Positions 50,966-60,307 of a stretch of DNA of 64,000 nt are shown piece by piece. The notes beneath the pieces were generated by a model, which did not search any database, was not told where the DNA came from, and saw only the letters and a list, made by a program, of their open reading frames with translations. The translations under genes and the position numbers were made by a program. Position 1 is the first letter of the stretch, and the number at the start of each line of letters is the position of its first letter. Source of the stretch: Stenotrophomonas sp. UBA2302 (GTDB taxonomy: Bacteria; Pseudomonadota; Gammaproteobacteria; Xanthomonadales; Xanthomonadaceae); assembly GCA_002345545.1 (NCBI GenBank), contig DDVW01000070.1, positions 90,711 through 154,710 on the forward strand, given 5' to 3'.

Positions 50966-53398
50966 ATGTCCCGCCCCACCTCGGCCCCGCTCGGTCTGGC
51001 CATCGCACTGGTGCTGTCCTCTCCCGCCTTCGCCCAGGACGCCCCGCAGGCGACCAACCTGGACACGGTGATCGTCACCGGCACCCGTGCCATCGACCGC
51101 ACCGTGCTGGAGTCCACCGCGCCGGTGGACGTGCTCAACGCCGAGGACATCCGCAAGGCCGGCGTGGTCAATGGCGAGCTGGGCAGCGCACTGCAGGCGC
51201 TGCTGCCGTCGTTCAACTTCCCGCGCCAGTCCAACTCCGGCGGCGCCGACCATGTGCGCGCGGCGCAGCTGCGTGGCCTGTCGCCCGACCAGGTGCTGGT
51301 GCTGGTCAACGGCAAGCGCCGCCACAACAGCGCGCTGGTCAACACCGACAGCAAGATCGGCAAGGGCACCACGCCGGTGGATTTCAACGCGATCCCGGTC
51401 AGCGCGATCAAGCGCATCGAGGTGCTGCGTGACGGCGCCGGCGCGCTGTACGGCTCGGACGCGGTGGCCGGCGTGATCAACGTGATCCTCGACGACGCGC
51501 CGGAAGGCGGCGCCATCGAAGCCAGCTTCGGTGCCCACCACACCGACCTGAAGCCGATCGACCGCACCCTGACCGACGGCCAGACCAGCTTCTTCAGCGC
51601 CAAGGTCGGCACCGCGCTGACCGACGACGGCGGTTTCCTGCGTGTCGGCCTGGAGCTGAAGAACCGCGAAGCCACCAACCGCGCCGGCTCCGACCAGGTG
51701 CCGTTCTGGGAGGAACAGACACCGGACAACCTGGCCCTGGCCGGCAAGCGCAATTACGTGCTAGGTGACGGCGAAAGCCGCGACCTCAACGCCTGGTTCA
51801 ACACCGAAATTCCGTTCGGCGCGACCTCCAAGGCCTATGCGTTCGGCACCTGGAACCAGCGCGACACCGAGGGCGCCAACTACTTCCGTTACCCGGACGG
51901 CGTAGCCAACTGGAAGGAGCTGTACCCCAATGGCTACCGGCCGATCTCCGAAGGCGAGAACCTGGACGTGCAACTGGTCGGCGGCGCGCGCGGCCAGTGG
52001 GGCGACTGGAACTACGATGCCAGCCTCGATCACGGCCGCAACGAATTCACCTACCGCCTGCGCAACTCGCTCAACGCCTCGCTGGGCCCGAACAGCCCCA
52101 CCCGCTTCAAGACCGGTGATTTCAGCTTCGCCCAGAGCGTGGCCAACCTCGATATCGGCCGCATCTTCGTGCGCGAAAACGACAGCCACAGCCTCGGCTT
52201 CGGTATCGAAGGCCGCCACGAACGCTATGAAACCGGTGCCGGCGACCCGGCCAGCTACGCCGCCGGCCCCTGGACCGACCGCCCGACCGGCTCGCAGGCT
52301 GGCGGTGGCCTGACCCCGCAGGACGAAGCCGACCTGTCGCGCGATGTGGTCAGCGCCTACACCAGCCTGTCCTCGACCTTCGGCGAGAAGTTCTCCACCG
52401 ACATCGCCGCCCGTTACGAGCATTACCAGGACTTCGGCGGCGAGCTGACCGGCAAGCTGGGTGCACGCTATGCCTTCGCCCCGGCCTTCGCGCTGCGTGG
52501 TTCGGTCTCCAACAACTTCCATGCACCGTCGTTGAGCCAGATCGGCTACGAATCCACTTCCACCGGCTACACCGCCGGCGGCCAGCTGGTGCAGGGCCGT
52601 CTGCTGTCGGTGAACAATCCGATCGCGCGCGCCCTGGGGGCAAGCGACCTGAAGCCGGAGAAGTCGATCAACACCAGCCTGGGCTTCACCAGCCAGATCG
52701 GCAGCCATTTCGACCTGTCGCTGGACCTGTTCCAGATCGACATCGACGACCGTATCGCCCTATCGGAAAGCATCCGCGGCGATGCGCTGACCGATTTCGT
52801 CCAGCAGCAGTTCGGCATCGGCGGGCTGGAAAGCGCGCACTACTTCGTCAACGCCGCCGATACCCGCACCCGCGGTGCCGAGTTCGTCGGCAACTGGCGG
52901 CAGTCGCTGGGCGACGGTGAGCTGCTGCTGACCGGCACCTGGAGCTACGCCAAGACCGAGTTGAAGAACGTGCTGGCCACCCCGGCGCAGCTGCTGGCAC
53001 TGGATCCGGACTACGTGCTGTTCGGCGTGGAGGAAAGCAACACGCTGACCGACGCCGCGCCGCGCACCCGCGCGCAGTTCGCCGCCAGCTGGGCCAACGA
53101 CAACTGGTCGCTGAGCAGCCGGGTCAGCCGCCACGGCAGTGCCAAGCGTGTGTTCGACTTCGGCGATGGTTATGTGCCGACCCAGACCTACCAGGCCGAA
53201 TGGCAGCTGGATGCCGAAGCCGAATACCGCATCACCCGGCAGTGGAGCGTGGCGGTCGGCGGCCAGAACCTGACCGACAACTACCCCGACAGGTCGAACG
53301 AGGACATCTACTACTTCGGCAACCTGCCGTACGACGTGCTGTCGCCGATCGGCAGCAACGGCGCGTACTGGTACGGGCGCGTGCGCTACACGTTCTGA
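50966..53398 (+). CDS. TonB-dependent outer-membrane receptor
   Basis: An 810-residue receptor. After a signal peptide (cleaved near AFAQ, residue 23) comes a TonB-box-like stretch (LDTVIVTGTR), the plug domain (about 45-165, with RGLSPDQVLVLVNGKRRHN and VLRDGAGALYGSDAVAGVINV) and a 22-strand barrel ending in the terminal aromatic YGRVRYTF. GGAG precedes the start. The family imports siderophores, vitamins, sugars or other large solutes with TonB energy; substrate is unknown. The neighbouring inner-membrane permease and DUF3574 genes, divergently placed with palindromes between, suggest one uptake pathway. Confidence 0.93.
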   Translation: MSRPTSAPLGLAIALVLSSPAFAQDAPQATNLDTVIVTGTRAIDRTVLESTAPVDVLNAEDIRKAGVVNGELGSALQALLPSFNFPRQSNSGGADHVRAAQLRGLSPDQVLVLVNGKRRHNSALVNTDSKIGKGTTPVDFNAIPVSAIKRIEVLRDGAGALYGSDAVAGVINVILDDAPEGGAIEASFGAHHTDLKPIDRTLTDGQTSFFSAKVGTALTDDGGFLRVGLELKNREATNRAGSDQVPFWEEQTPDNLALAGKRNYVLGDGESRDLNAWFNTEIPFGATSKAYAFGTWNQRDTEGANYFRYPDGVANWKELYPNGYRPISEGENLDVQLVGGARGQWGDWNYDASLDHGRNEFTYRLRNSLNASLGPNSPTRFKTGDFSFAQSVANLDIGRIFVRENDSHSLGFGIEGRHERYETGAGDPASYAAGPWTDRPTGSQAGGGLTPQDEADLSRDVVSAYTSLSSTFGEKFSTDIAARYEHYQDFGGELTGKLGARYAFAPAFALRGSVSNNFHAPSLSQIGYESTSTGYTAGGQLVQGRLLSVNNPIARALGASDLKPEKSINTSLGFTSQIGSHFDLSLDLFQIDIDDRIALSESIRGDALTDFVQQQFGIGGLESAHYFVNAADTRTRGAEFVGNWRQSLGDGELLLTGTWSYAKTELKNVLATPAQLLALDPDYVLFGVEESNTLTDAAPRTRAQFAASWANDNWSLSSRVSRHGSAKRVFDFGDGYVPTQTYQAEWQLDAEAEYRITRQWSVAVGGQNLTDNYPDRSNEDIYYFGNLPYDVLSPIGSNGAYWYGRVRYTF

Positions 53399-53407
53399 GT
53401 GCGGACA

Positions 53408-53438
53408 CCCTCCCGCTCCCTCCGCCGGAGCGGGAGGG
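53408..53438 (+). terminator. Terminator of the TonB-dependent receptor gene
   Basis: A perfect 12-base stem, CCCTCCCGCTCC and GGAGCGGGAGGG, with a 7-base loop, ten bases after the stop codon. No T-run is evident. Confidence 0.6.
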
Positions 53439-53475
53439 GCGGCAATCCATCTGCCGCTGCCGCCATCGCATCGTG

Positions 53476-53503
53476 TTGGCACAAGATGACTTTGCGGTAA
53501 CAA
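53476..53503 (+). promoter_or_regulatory. Possible promoter of otsB-GH15-otsA
   Basis: TTGGCA (53476-53481), 16 bases, TAACAA (53498-53503), about 20 bp before otsB. Moderate match to the housekeeping consensus. Confidence 0.4.
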
Positions 53504-53524
53504 CCGCTGCGGCATAGTGACCGC

Positions 53525-54313
53525 ATGCCTGACGAACTACAGCGTCCGCCACCGCCGGCGCTGGCGGATACCGATGCGCTCTTCCTCGACGTTGACGGCA
53601 CCCTGCTCGCCTTCGCCGACCATCCCGACAAGGTGACGCCAGACGCCGCCCTGCTCGATCTGCTGCAGGGGCTGCACCACCATCTCGGCGGTGCGCTGGC
53701 CCTGCTCAGCGGTCGCCCGCTGGCGCAATTGCAACAGATGTTCGCGCCACTGCAACTGCCGATGGCCGGGCTGCATGGTGCCCAGCTGCAATCCACCGCC
53801 GAGACCGCCGCCCGCGTCCCGGACACCGATACCGATACCGCGCATTGGCTGCACGGCCTGCACGTGCGCGCCATGCAGTTGGCCCATGCCCATCCCGGCA
53901 TGCTGGTCGAGCACAAGGGTCAGGCGCTGGCCCTGCATTGGCGCAACGCGCCGGCTGCCGCGCCGGCCATCACCGCGTTTGCCCGGGCACAGCTGCCGCA
54001 GCTGCCCGGCGTGCGCCTGCAACCCGGGAACCATGTCGTGGAATTCGTCAGCGACGGCCATGACAAGGGACGCGCACTGGTACAGCTGATGCAGCGACCG
54101 CCCTTCAATGGACGCCGGCCGCTGTGCGTCGGCGATGACCTCACCGACGAGCACGGCTTCAGTGCCGCCGCACGGCTGGGAGGTGCCGGCATCCTGGTGG
54201 GCCGCCGCGAACCCAGCCACGCACGCTTCGCGTTGCCCGACATCGGCGCCGTCCACCACTGGCTGCGTGCCGCGCTCGCTTCGCCCGCGCACGGCGGACG
54301 CCCCGGTACATGA
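53525..54313 (+). CDS. otsB: Trehalose-6-phosphate phosphatase
   Basis: OtsB removes phosphate from trehalose-6-phosphate to give the osmoprotectant trehalose. It is a HAD-fold enzyme: the nucleophile and acid/base aspartates are D22 and D24 in LFLDVDGTLL, followed by LSGRP and the metal-binding GDDLTDEHGF. Length (262 aa) is normal. The partner synthase otsA is two genes downstream in the same unit, with a GH15 hydrolase between. Confidence 0.94.
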   Translation: MPDELQRPPPPALADTDALFLDVDGTLLAFADHPDKVTPDAALLDLLQGLHHHLGGALALLSGRPLAQLQQMFAPLQLPMAGLHGAQLQSTAETAARVPDTDTDTAHWLHGLHVRAMQLAHAHPGMLVEHKGQALALHWRNAPAAAPAITAFARAQLPQLPGVRLQPGNHVVEFVSDGHDKGRALVQLMQRPPFNGRRPLCVGDDLTDEHGFSAAARLGGAGILVGRREPSHARFALPDIGAVHHWLRAALASPAHGGRPGT

Positions 54314-54340
54314 ACCACCGGCACACATGGAGATGATGCA

Positions 54341-56119
54341 ATGCATGAAGCCTCGCTTGACCTGGGCGTTGTCGGCAACGGCAGCTTTGGCGCGCTGATC
54401 GACCCGCGCGCACGCGTGGTATGGAGCTGCCTGCCCACCTTCGACGGCGATCCCGCGTTCTGCGCGCTGCTGGGCCCCAACCAGCAGCAAGGCGGTGACT
54501 TCACCATCGAGCTGGAAGATTTCGCCGACAGCGAGCAGAGCTACCTGACCAATACCGCGATCCTGCGCACGCTGCTGCGCGACCAGCACGGCGGCGTGGT
54601 GGAAGTGCTGGACTTCGCCCCGCGCTGGCGCCGCAACGGACGCTTCTACCGTCCCGTCAGCCTGATCCGGCAGGTACGGCCACTGGCCGGCAGCCCGCGC
54701 ATCGTGGTGCGGGCGCGGCCGCTGGCCGACTGGGGCGCACGTGTTCCCGATTCCACCTGGGGCAGCAACCACATCCGCTGGGTGCTGCCCGACCACATCC
54801 TGCGGCTGACCACCGACGTGCCGGTGCGCTTCGTCCGCGACGGGCTGCCGTTCGTGCTCAACCATCCGGTACATCTGGTGCTGGGCGTGGATGAATCGCT
54901 CGACCGTTCGCTGTCCGGCTATGTGCAGGAAGCCTTCCAGCGCACCCGCGACTACTGGCGCGAATGGGTGCGCTACCTGTCCATCCCGCTGGAATGGCAG
55001 GACGCGGTGATCCGCAGCGCGATCACGTTGAAGCTGTGCCAGTACGAGGACAGTGGCGCGATCATCGCGGCGATGACCACCTCCATTCCGGAGGCACCTG
55101 GCAGCAGCCGCAACTGGGACTACCGCTACTGCTGGCTGCGCGATGCCGCCTTCGTGGTGCGTGCGCTCAACCGCCTTGGCGCCACCCGCTCGATGGAACA
55201 GTTCATCGCCTACATCTTCAACCTCGCCAGCCATGACGGCACGCTGCAGCCGCTGTATGGCATCGGCTTCGAAGCGCAGCTCGACGAGGAAGAGGTCGCC
55301 ACGCTGGACGGCTACCGCGGCATGGGCCCGGTCCGCCGCGGCAACCTGGCCTGGGTGCAGCGCCAGCATGATGTCTACGGCAGCGTGGTGCTGGCCTCGA
55401 CCCAGCTGTTCTTCGACCAGCGGCTGCAGTCCCCGGGCGATGTGCATACCTTCAAGCGGCTGGAGCCGCTGGGTGAAAAAGCCTTCGCGCTGCATGACGT
55501 GCCCGATGCCGGGCTGTGGGAATTCCGTGGCCGCACCGAGGTGCACACCTATACCAGCGCGATGTGCTGGGCCGCCTGCGACCGCCTGTCCAAGATCGCC
55601 ACGCGCCTGCAGCTGGAGGACCGCGCGATCTACTGGCGCGAGCGCGCCGACACCATCCACGCGCGCATCATGCACGAGGCATGGAGTGAGAAACTCGGGC
55701 ACTTCACCGACACCTTCGGCGGCCACCGGCTGGACGCCTCGCTGCTGCTGCTGGCCGACCTTGGCATCATCCAGGCCAAGGACGCGCGCTTCATCGCCAC
55801 CGTCGAGGCCATCGGCCGCAGCCTCAAGCATGGCAATGTGCTGTACCGCTACGTCGCACCGGACGATTTCGGCACGCCGGAAACCAGCTTCACCATCTGC
55901 ACGTTCTGGTACATCGATGCGCTGGCGGCGATCGACCGCATGGACGAGGCCCGCGAAATGTTCGAGCTGCTGCTGCAGCAGCGCAACCACCTGGGCCTGC
56001 TGTCGGAAGACCTGTCCTTCGACGGCCACGCCTGGGGCAACTTCCCGCAGACCTATTCGCACGTCGGCCTGATCATCGCCGCGATGCGGCTGTCGCGCAG
56101 CTGGCAGGAGGCGTCGTGA
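54341..56119 (+). CDS. GH15 family glycoside hydrolase (glucoamylase/trehalase-like)
   Basis: A 592-residue cytoplasmic protein (no signal peptide). An N-terminal beta domain (about 5-230) is followed by an (alpha/alpha)6 barrel with the GH15 signatures NWDYRYCWLRDAAF and GLWEFRGR. GH15 members include glucoamylases and, in actinobacteria and some proteobacteria, trehalases. Its position between otsB and otsA, with the start of otsA overlapping its stop as GTGA, suggests it acts on trehalose or a related glucoside and could balance the pool. GGAGATG sits upstream of the start. Substrate is inferred from context only. Confidence 0.88.
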   Translation: MHEASLDLGVVGNGSFGALIDPRARVVWSCLPTFDGDPAFCALLGPNQQQGGDFTIELEDFADSEQSYLTNTAILRTLLRDQHGGVVEVLDFAPRWRRNGRFYRPVSLIRQVRPLAGSPRIVVRARPLADWGARVPDSTWGSNHIRWVLPDHILRLTTDVPVRFVRDGLPFVLNHPVHLVLGVDESLDRSLSGYVQEAFQRTRDYWREWVRYLSIPLEWQDAVIRSAITLKLCQYEDSGAIIAAMTTSIPEAPGSSRNWDYRYCWLRDAAFVVRALNRLGATRSMEQFIAYIFNLASHDGTLQPLYGIGFEAQLDEEEVATLDGYRGMGPVRRGNLAWVQRQHDVYGSVVLASTQLFFDQRLQSPGDVHTFKRLEPLGEKAFALHDVPDAGLWEFRGRTEVHTYTSAMCWAACDRLSKIATRLQLEDRAIYWRERADTIHARIMHEAWSEKLGHFTDTFGGHRLDASLLLLADLGIIQAKDARFIATVEAIGRSLKHGNVLYRYVAPDDFGTPETSFTICTFWYIDALAAIDRMDEAREMFELLLQQRNHLGLLSEDLSFDGHAWGNFPQTYSHVGLIIAAMRLSRSWQEAS

Positions 56120-57483
56120 GCCGCCTGGTCGTCATTTCCAACCGGGTCGCCCTGCCCGGCGAGAACCGCGCCGGCGGCCTGGCCACCGGACTGCTGGCGG
56201 CGTTGCGTGAGCGCGGCGGGCTGTGGTTCGGCTGGAGCGGACGTAGCGTGAACGAGGTCAGCGGCGCCCTGCATGAACAGACTGATGGCGCGATCCGCTT
56301 CCTCACCATGGACCTGTCCAAGGCCGACCTGGACAGCTACTACAACGGCTTCTCCAACCGCGCGCTGTGGCCGCTGCTGCACTTCCGCCTGGACCTGGTG
56401 GACTACGACCGCGGCAAGCGCGAAGGCTACTGGAAGGTCAACCGGCTGTTTGCCGACACCCTGGCGCCACGTCTGCGTGAGGACGACACCGTCTGGATCC
56501 ACGACTACCACCTGATCCCGCTGGCGGCGCTGCTGCGCGAGCGTGGCATCGGCTGCCGGATGGGCTTTTTCCTGCATGTGCCGCTGCCTTCGGCCGACCT
56601 GATGCAGGCGCTGCCCGAGCACCGCGCGTTGTTCTCGGCCCTGTATGCCTACGACCTGCTCGGCTTCCAGACCCGGCGCGACGTGGACCGGTTCCAGTCG
56701 TATGTGCGGCTGTTCGCCGGCGGCAGCCTGGTCGATGCGGACACGATCCGCACGCCGGACGGGCGCCGGGTGATCACCTCGGCATTCCCCATCGGCATCG
56801 ACACCGCACAGATCGCCCGCCAGGCACGCAGCGCCGTCGGCAACAAGGCGGTGCGATCCCTGCGTCACAGCCTGCAGCATCGCAAGCTCGCCATCGGCGT
56901 GGACCGGCTGGACTACTCCAAGGGCCTGCCCGAGCGCTTCCACGGTTTCGAGCGTTACCTGCAACGCCATCCGCAGGGGCGCGGCGCACTGACCTTCCTG
57001 CAGATCGCCCCTGTCTCGCGCGGCAGCGTGGCCGAATACCGCACCTTGCGCAGCGAGCTGGAACAGCTGGCCGGGCACATCAACGGCGCCCATGCCGATG
57101 CCGATTGGACCCCACTGCGCTACGTCAACCGGAACTACGCGCACAGCACCCTCACCGGTTTCTACCGCGAAGCCGCCGTGGGACTGGTCACGCCACTGCG
57201 CGACGGCATGAACCTGGTCGCCAAGGAATATGTGGCCTCGCAGAACCCGGACGACCCGGGCGTGCTGGTGCTGTCACTGCTGGCCGGTGCCGCCGATGAG
57301 CTGCAGCAGGCGTTGCTGGTCAATCCACACGACCTGGATGGCGTGGCCGATGCCATTGCCCATGCCGCGGACATGCCGCGCGCCGAACGCATCGAGCGCT
57401 GGCGGGCGATGATGGAACATCTGCAGGAATTCGACATCCATCGCTGGCAGCGCGAGTACCTGCAGGTACTGGAAGGGCGCTGA
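56116..57483 (+). CDS. otsA: Trehalose-6-phosphate synthase
   Basis: OtsA joins UDP-glucose (or another donor) and glucose-6-phosphate to trehalose-6-phosphate. It is a GT20 enzyme: the N-terminal N-loop VVISNRVALP, the HDYHLIPLAALL segment, GVDRLDYSKGLPERF and DGMNLVAKEYV are all family-defining. Start is GTG at 56116, overlapping the GH15 stop codon. Length 455 is normal. Its stop is four bases from the stop of the convergent DCC gene, with no terminator between. Confidence 0.96.
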   Translation: MSRLVVISNRVALPGENRAGGLATGLLAALRERGGLWFGWSGRSVNEVSGALHEQTDGAIRFLTMDLSKADLDSYYNGFSNRALWPLLHFRLDLVDYDRGKREGYWKVNRLFADTLAPRLREDDTVWIHDYHLIPLAALLRERGIGCRMGFFLHVPLPSADLMQALPEHRALFSALYAYDLLGFQTRRDVDRFQSYVRLFAGGSLVDADTIRTPDGRRVITSAFPIGIDTAQIARQARSAVGNKAVRSLRHSLQHRKLAIGVDRLDYSKGLPERFHGFERYLQRHPQGRGALTFLQIAPVSRGSVAEYRTLRSELEQLAGHINGAHADADWTPLRYVNRNYAHSTLTGFYREAAVGLVTPLRDGMNLVAKEYVASQNPDDPGVLVLSLLAGAADELQQALLVNPHDLDGVADAIAHAADMPRAERIERWRAMMEHLQEFDIHRWQREYLQVLEGR

Positions 57484-57487
57484 CGGC

Positions 57488-57892
57488 TCAGTCCAGGAAT
57501 CGCGTCCACATTGCCGCATCGGGCATAAAGCAGGCGTCATGCCGGCCGAACCAGCGGTAGCGGTTGCGGGCCAGCCAGCGGTAGCTGCGATCACGCAGCG
57601 GAGCAGGAATGGCGCGGATGGGCAACACCAGTTTCCAGATGCCGCCCAGCCCGGCCAGCACGCGGATGATGGCATCGGTATCGGTATGGGCGATGCCGTC
57701 TTCCAGCAACAGGAAGGACAGCGGGTCATCCGGGTCCAACCCGTGCGCCTGCAGCAGGCCGCGACCGTGACGGCCCTGCATCGCCGCGAAGCGGTAGCGC
57801 CCCGCCCGGTCAGAACGCAGCAGAAAGCGGACCCAGCGGCTGCACAATGCACAGACCCCATCGAACACGATCACGGGCACCTCGCCGCTCAT
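57488..57892 (-). CDS. DCC family thiol-disulfide oxidoreductase (DUF393)
   Basis: A 134-residue protein with the opening VIVFDGVCALCSRWVRFLL, whose CxxC-like pair in CALC and the preceding FDG define the DCC family. Members are thioredoxin-like; their substrates are unknown. No signal peptide. Its start overlaps the DUF4166 stop as ATGA, so it ends a rluD-pgeF-DUF4166-DCC unit. Confidence 0.85.
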   Translation of the reverse strand: MSGEVPVIVFDGVCALCSRWVRFLLRSDRAGRYRFAAMQGRHGRGLLQAHGLDPDDPLSFLLLEDGIAHTDTDAIIRVLAGLGGIWKLVLPIRAIPAPLRDRSYRWLARNRYRWFGRHDACFMPDAAMWTRFLD

Positions 57893-58428
57893 GCCGCCTC
57901 ACCCTCCGGCAGCAGCCAGCCTTCATAGCGGATCAGCCGGCCGATCAAGGGCATCGACACGTCCACCAGGAATTCATAGCGCCCGGCGTGCTCGCGCTCG
58001 CGGCAATGCACCTGTGCAAACCAGCGCGCCGGCAGCGGCACCAATCCGAACGCCCACACCCGCTGCGCCCGCCACAGGATCTGCGCATCCACCACTTCCA
58101 GCCCGAAACGGAAGCGCAGCGCGCCGAGCCGCTCGTGCAGTTGCCCGCCCCGCTGCCACAGCCGGGATTCCATCGATGCCGTGCCAAAGCGGCGGTTCCA
58201 GCGCTCACCGCCGGCATCGACCAGGAACTCGACGCTGACCGGCACCTGCGAGGTGGGCGGCAAGCGCGCCAGCCACGCGCAGGGGGCAACCAGCCAGTGG
58301 CTGCCACGCAATACCTCACCCTGCCCGCTCCAGCGCTGGCGCCGGTCAATCGAATGCAACATCCGCACCCGCGCCGGCAACTGCCCGAACGCGGCGCCCA
58401 GCACCTGTTCGAACAGCGGCACGCTCAT
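57889..58428 (-). CDS. DUF4166 domain protein
   Basis: A 179-residue protein with no signal peptide. The pattern LFEQVLGAAFGQLPARVRMLHSID and VSMPLIGRLIRYEGWL matches DUF4166, a family often found alone or fused to oxidoreductase domains; function unknown. Two overlaps (ATGA with pgeF upstream, ATGA with the DCC gene downstream) place it in one message with them. The neighbouring DCC redox protein suggests a shared, unassigned reaction. Confidence 0.8.
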   Translation of the reverse strand: MSVPLFEQVLGAAFGQLPARVRMLHSIDRRQRWSGQGEVLRGSHWLVAPCAWLARLPPTSQVPVSVEFLVDAGGERWNRRFGTASMESRLWQRGGQLHERLGALRFRFGLEVVDAQILWRAQRVWAFGLVPLPARWFAQVHCREREHAGRYEFLVDVSMPLIGRLIRYEGWLLPEGEAA

Positions 58429-59204
58429 CGCGCCATCCAGACCAGCGTGGCGATGCGACCACTGCGGCGGTCACGGCGGTGCGAGAACCAGCGCGCAGGA
58501 TCGGCGATGGTGCACAGCTCGCCGCCGTATATGTGCTCGGCGCTCATCCCCGCCGCCCGCAGCCGCTGCCGCGCCAGCGCATACAGATCCACCCGCCAAT
58601 GCCCGGGCCGGGTCGCAGTGAAGGCCGTTTCCGCCCCGGCCGAACGGCCCACGAAGGCGTCATACACCTCGCTGCCGATCTCGTAGTGATCCGGGCCGGC
58701 GGCCGGGCCCAGCCACGCGACGACATCGGCGGCCGGGGTCTGCATCGCCGCCAGCGTGGCTTCGAGCATGCCCCCGGCCAGCCCACGCCAGCCGGCATGG
58801 GCGGCGCCCACTTCGCGGCCATCGCGGGCGGCGAACACCACCGGCAGGCAGTCGGCGGTCAGGATCGCCAGCACCACGCCCGGCTGGGAGGTCACCGCCG
58901 CATCGGCAACGGGTTCAGCCTCAATGCCCTGCGCCGAGGGCGGCGCATCGAAGCGCAGCACCCGGGTGCCATGCACCTGCCGCAACCAGTGCGGGGCCGA
59001 CGGCAAGCCTGCCAACCGCTGCAGCTCGTCGCGGTTGCGCTGCACCTGGACCGGATCGTCGCCATCGGCAGCGCTGCGGTTTCCCAGATTGAAGGTATCG
59101 AACGGCGGCAGTGAGCCACCGGCGCCGTGGCGCATGGTGGTGAATGCGCACACGCCCGGTGGTGCCGGCCAGTCCGCCAGCAGCAACGGCGACGACGCCG
59201 TCAT
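58425..59204 (-). CDS. pgeF: Peptidoglycan editing factor / YfiH (multicopper-like) family protein
   Basis: PgeF/YfiH proteins hydrolyse mis-incorporated UDP-MurNAc-L-Ser and were earlier called polyphenol oxidases. The metal ligands are visible: H78 in QVHG, C119 in TADCLPV and H136 in HAGWRGL. Length is normal (259 aa). The ATG at 59204 shares its first base with the rluD stop (TGATG); a GTG one codon upstream is the alternative. rluD-yfiH pairing is conserved widely, and clpB often follows yfiH, though here it lies elsewhere. Confidence 0.92.
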   Translation of the reverse strand: MTASSPLLLADWPAPPGVCAFTTMRHGAGGSLPPFDTFNLGNRSAADGDDPVQVQRNRDELQRLAGLPSAPHWLRQVHGTRVLRFDAPPSAQGIEAEPVADAAVTSQPGVVLAILTADCLPVVFAARDGREVGAAHAGWRGLAGGMLEATLAAMQTPAADVVAWLGPAAGPDHYEIGSEVYDAFVGRSAGAETAFTATRPGHWRVDLYALARQRLRAAGMSAEHIYGGELCTIADPARWFSHRRDRRSGRIATLVWMAR

Positions 59205-60193
59205 CACCAGCGGTCCCGCTCGCGCTCGTTGAAGGCGCCGGTGTCCTCGCGCAGCGCCAGCAGCAGCGCCTGCAGGTCGGCCGGCACCGGTGCGGTGTTG
59301 CTGATCGTCTCGCCGCTGACCGGATGCTGGAATTCCAGTGTCTCGGCGTGCAGCGCCTGGCGCTTGAAGCCACGCAACTGCGCGACCAGCTCGTCGCTGG
59401 CGCCCTTGGGCAGCTTCAGCGACCCGCCGTACAGCGGATCACCGACGATGGCGTGCTTCAGGTGCGCCATGTGTACGCGGATCTGGTGGGTGCGGCCGGT
59501 TTCCAGCCGGCACTCCAGCGCGGTATGCGCACGGAAACGTTCGCGCAGACGGTAGTGGGTAATCGCCTCCTTGCCATCCTCGCGCACGCCCATGCGCAGG
59601 CGGTCGCGCGGATGGCGGTCGATCGGCGCATCCACCGTGCCACCGGCCACCAACGCGCCCACCACCACCGCCAGATACTGGCGGTGCACTTCACGCGCCG
59701 ACAGCTGCTCCACCAGCGCGGTCTGCGCCTGCACCGTGCGGGCCACCACCATCACCCCGCTGGTGTCCTTGTCCAGCCGGTGGACGACGCCGGCGCGCGG
59801 CACCTTGGCGATTTCCGGATCACGGAACAGCAGCGCGTTGACCAGCGTGCCGCTGGGATTGCCGGCACCGGGATGGACCACCAGCCCGGCTGGTTTGTCG
59901 ATCACGTAGACGTGTTCATCCTCGTACAGGATGGACAGCGGGATGTCCTCGGCCACGGCGTGGGTTTCCACCTCCAGCACCGCGTTCAGGCTGACCTGCT
60001 CCCCGCCGTGCACCGGCTCGCGCGGCCGCACCGGCACGCCATCGAGCAGTACCGCGCCGGTCTTGATCCATTCGCTCAGGCGCGAACGGGAGAATTCGGG
60101 AAACAGTTCGGCCACCACCGCGTCGAAACGGCGGCCGGCAGCGGAGTCGGGAACCAGCGCCTGGCGCTGGAATGCAGAGGTGTTCTCGGGCAT
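59204..60193 (-). CDS. rluD: 23S rRNA pseudouridine synthase RluD
   Basis: RluD makes pseudouridines 1911, 1915 and 1917 in helix 69 of 23S rRNA. An N-terminal S4-like RNA-binding domain (about 15-75) precedes the catalytic domain; the active aspartate is D141 in [10 protein letters not shown]. The start [11 protein letters not shown] at 60193 gives 329 residues. The gene is divergent from bamD, the conserved rluD/bamD (comL) pairing of gammaproteobacteria. Confidence 0.95.
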   Translation of the reverse strand: MPENTSAFQRQALVPDSAAGRRFDAVVAELFPEFSRSRLSEWIKTGAVLLDGVPVRPREPVHGGEQVSLNAVLEVETHAVAEDIPLSILYEDEHVYVIDKPAGLVVHPGAGNPSGTLVNALLFRDPEIAKVPRAGVVHRLDKDTSGVMVVARTVQAQTALVEQLSAREVHRQYLAVVVGALVAGGTVDAPIDRHPRDRLRMGVREDGKEAITHYRLRERFRAHTALECRLETGRTHQIRVHMAHLKHAIVGDPLYGGSLKLPKGASDELVAQLRGFKRQALHAETLEFQHPVSGETISNTAPVPADLQALLLALREDTGAFNERERDRW

Positions 60194-60307
60194 GGAAATA
60201 GCCAACAGATAGGTGAAATCGGGCCGCGGACGGCAACAGTCAGTCGCAGGACAGGCCACTAGGCTATCATCGCCCCTTCGTATTCCTGCCGCGTCCTGCC
60301 CTGACCC

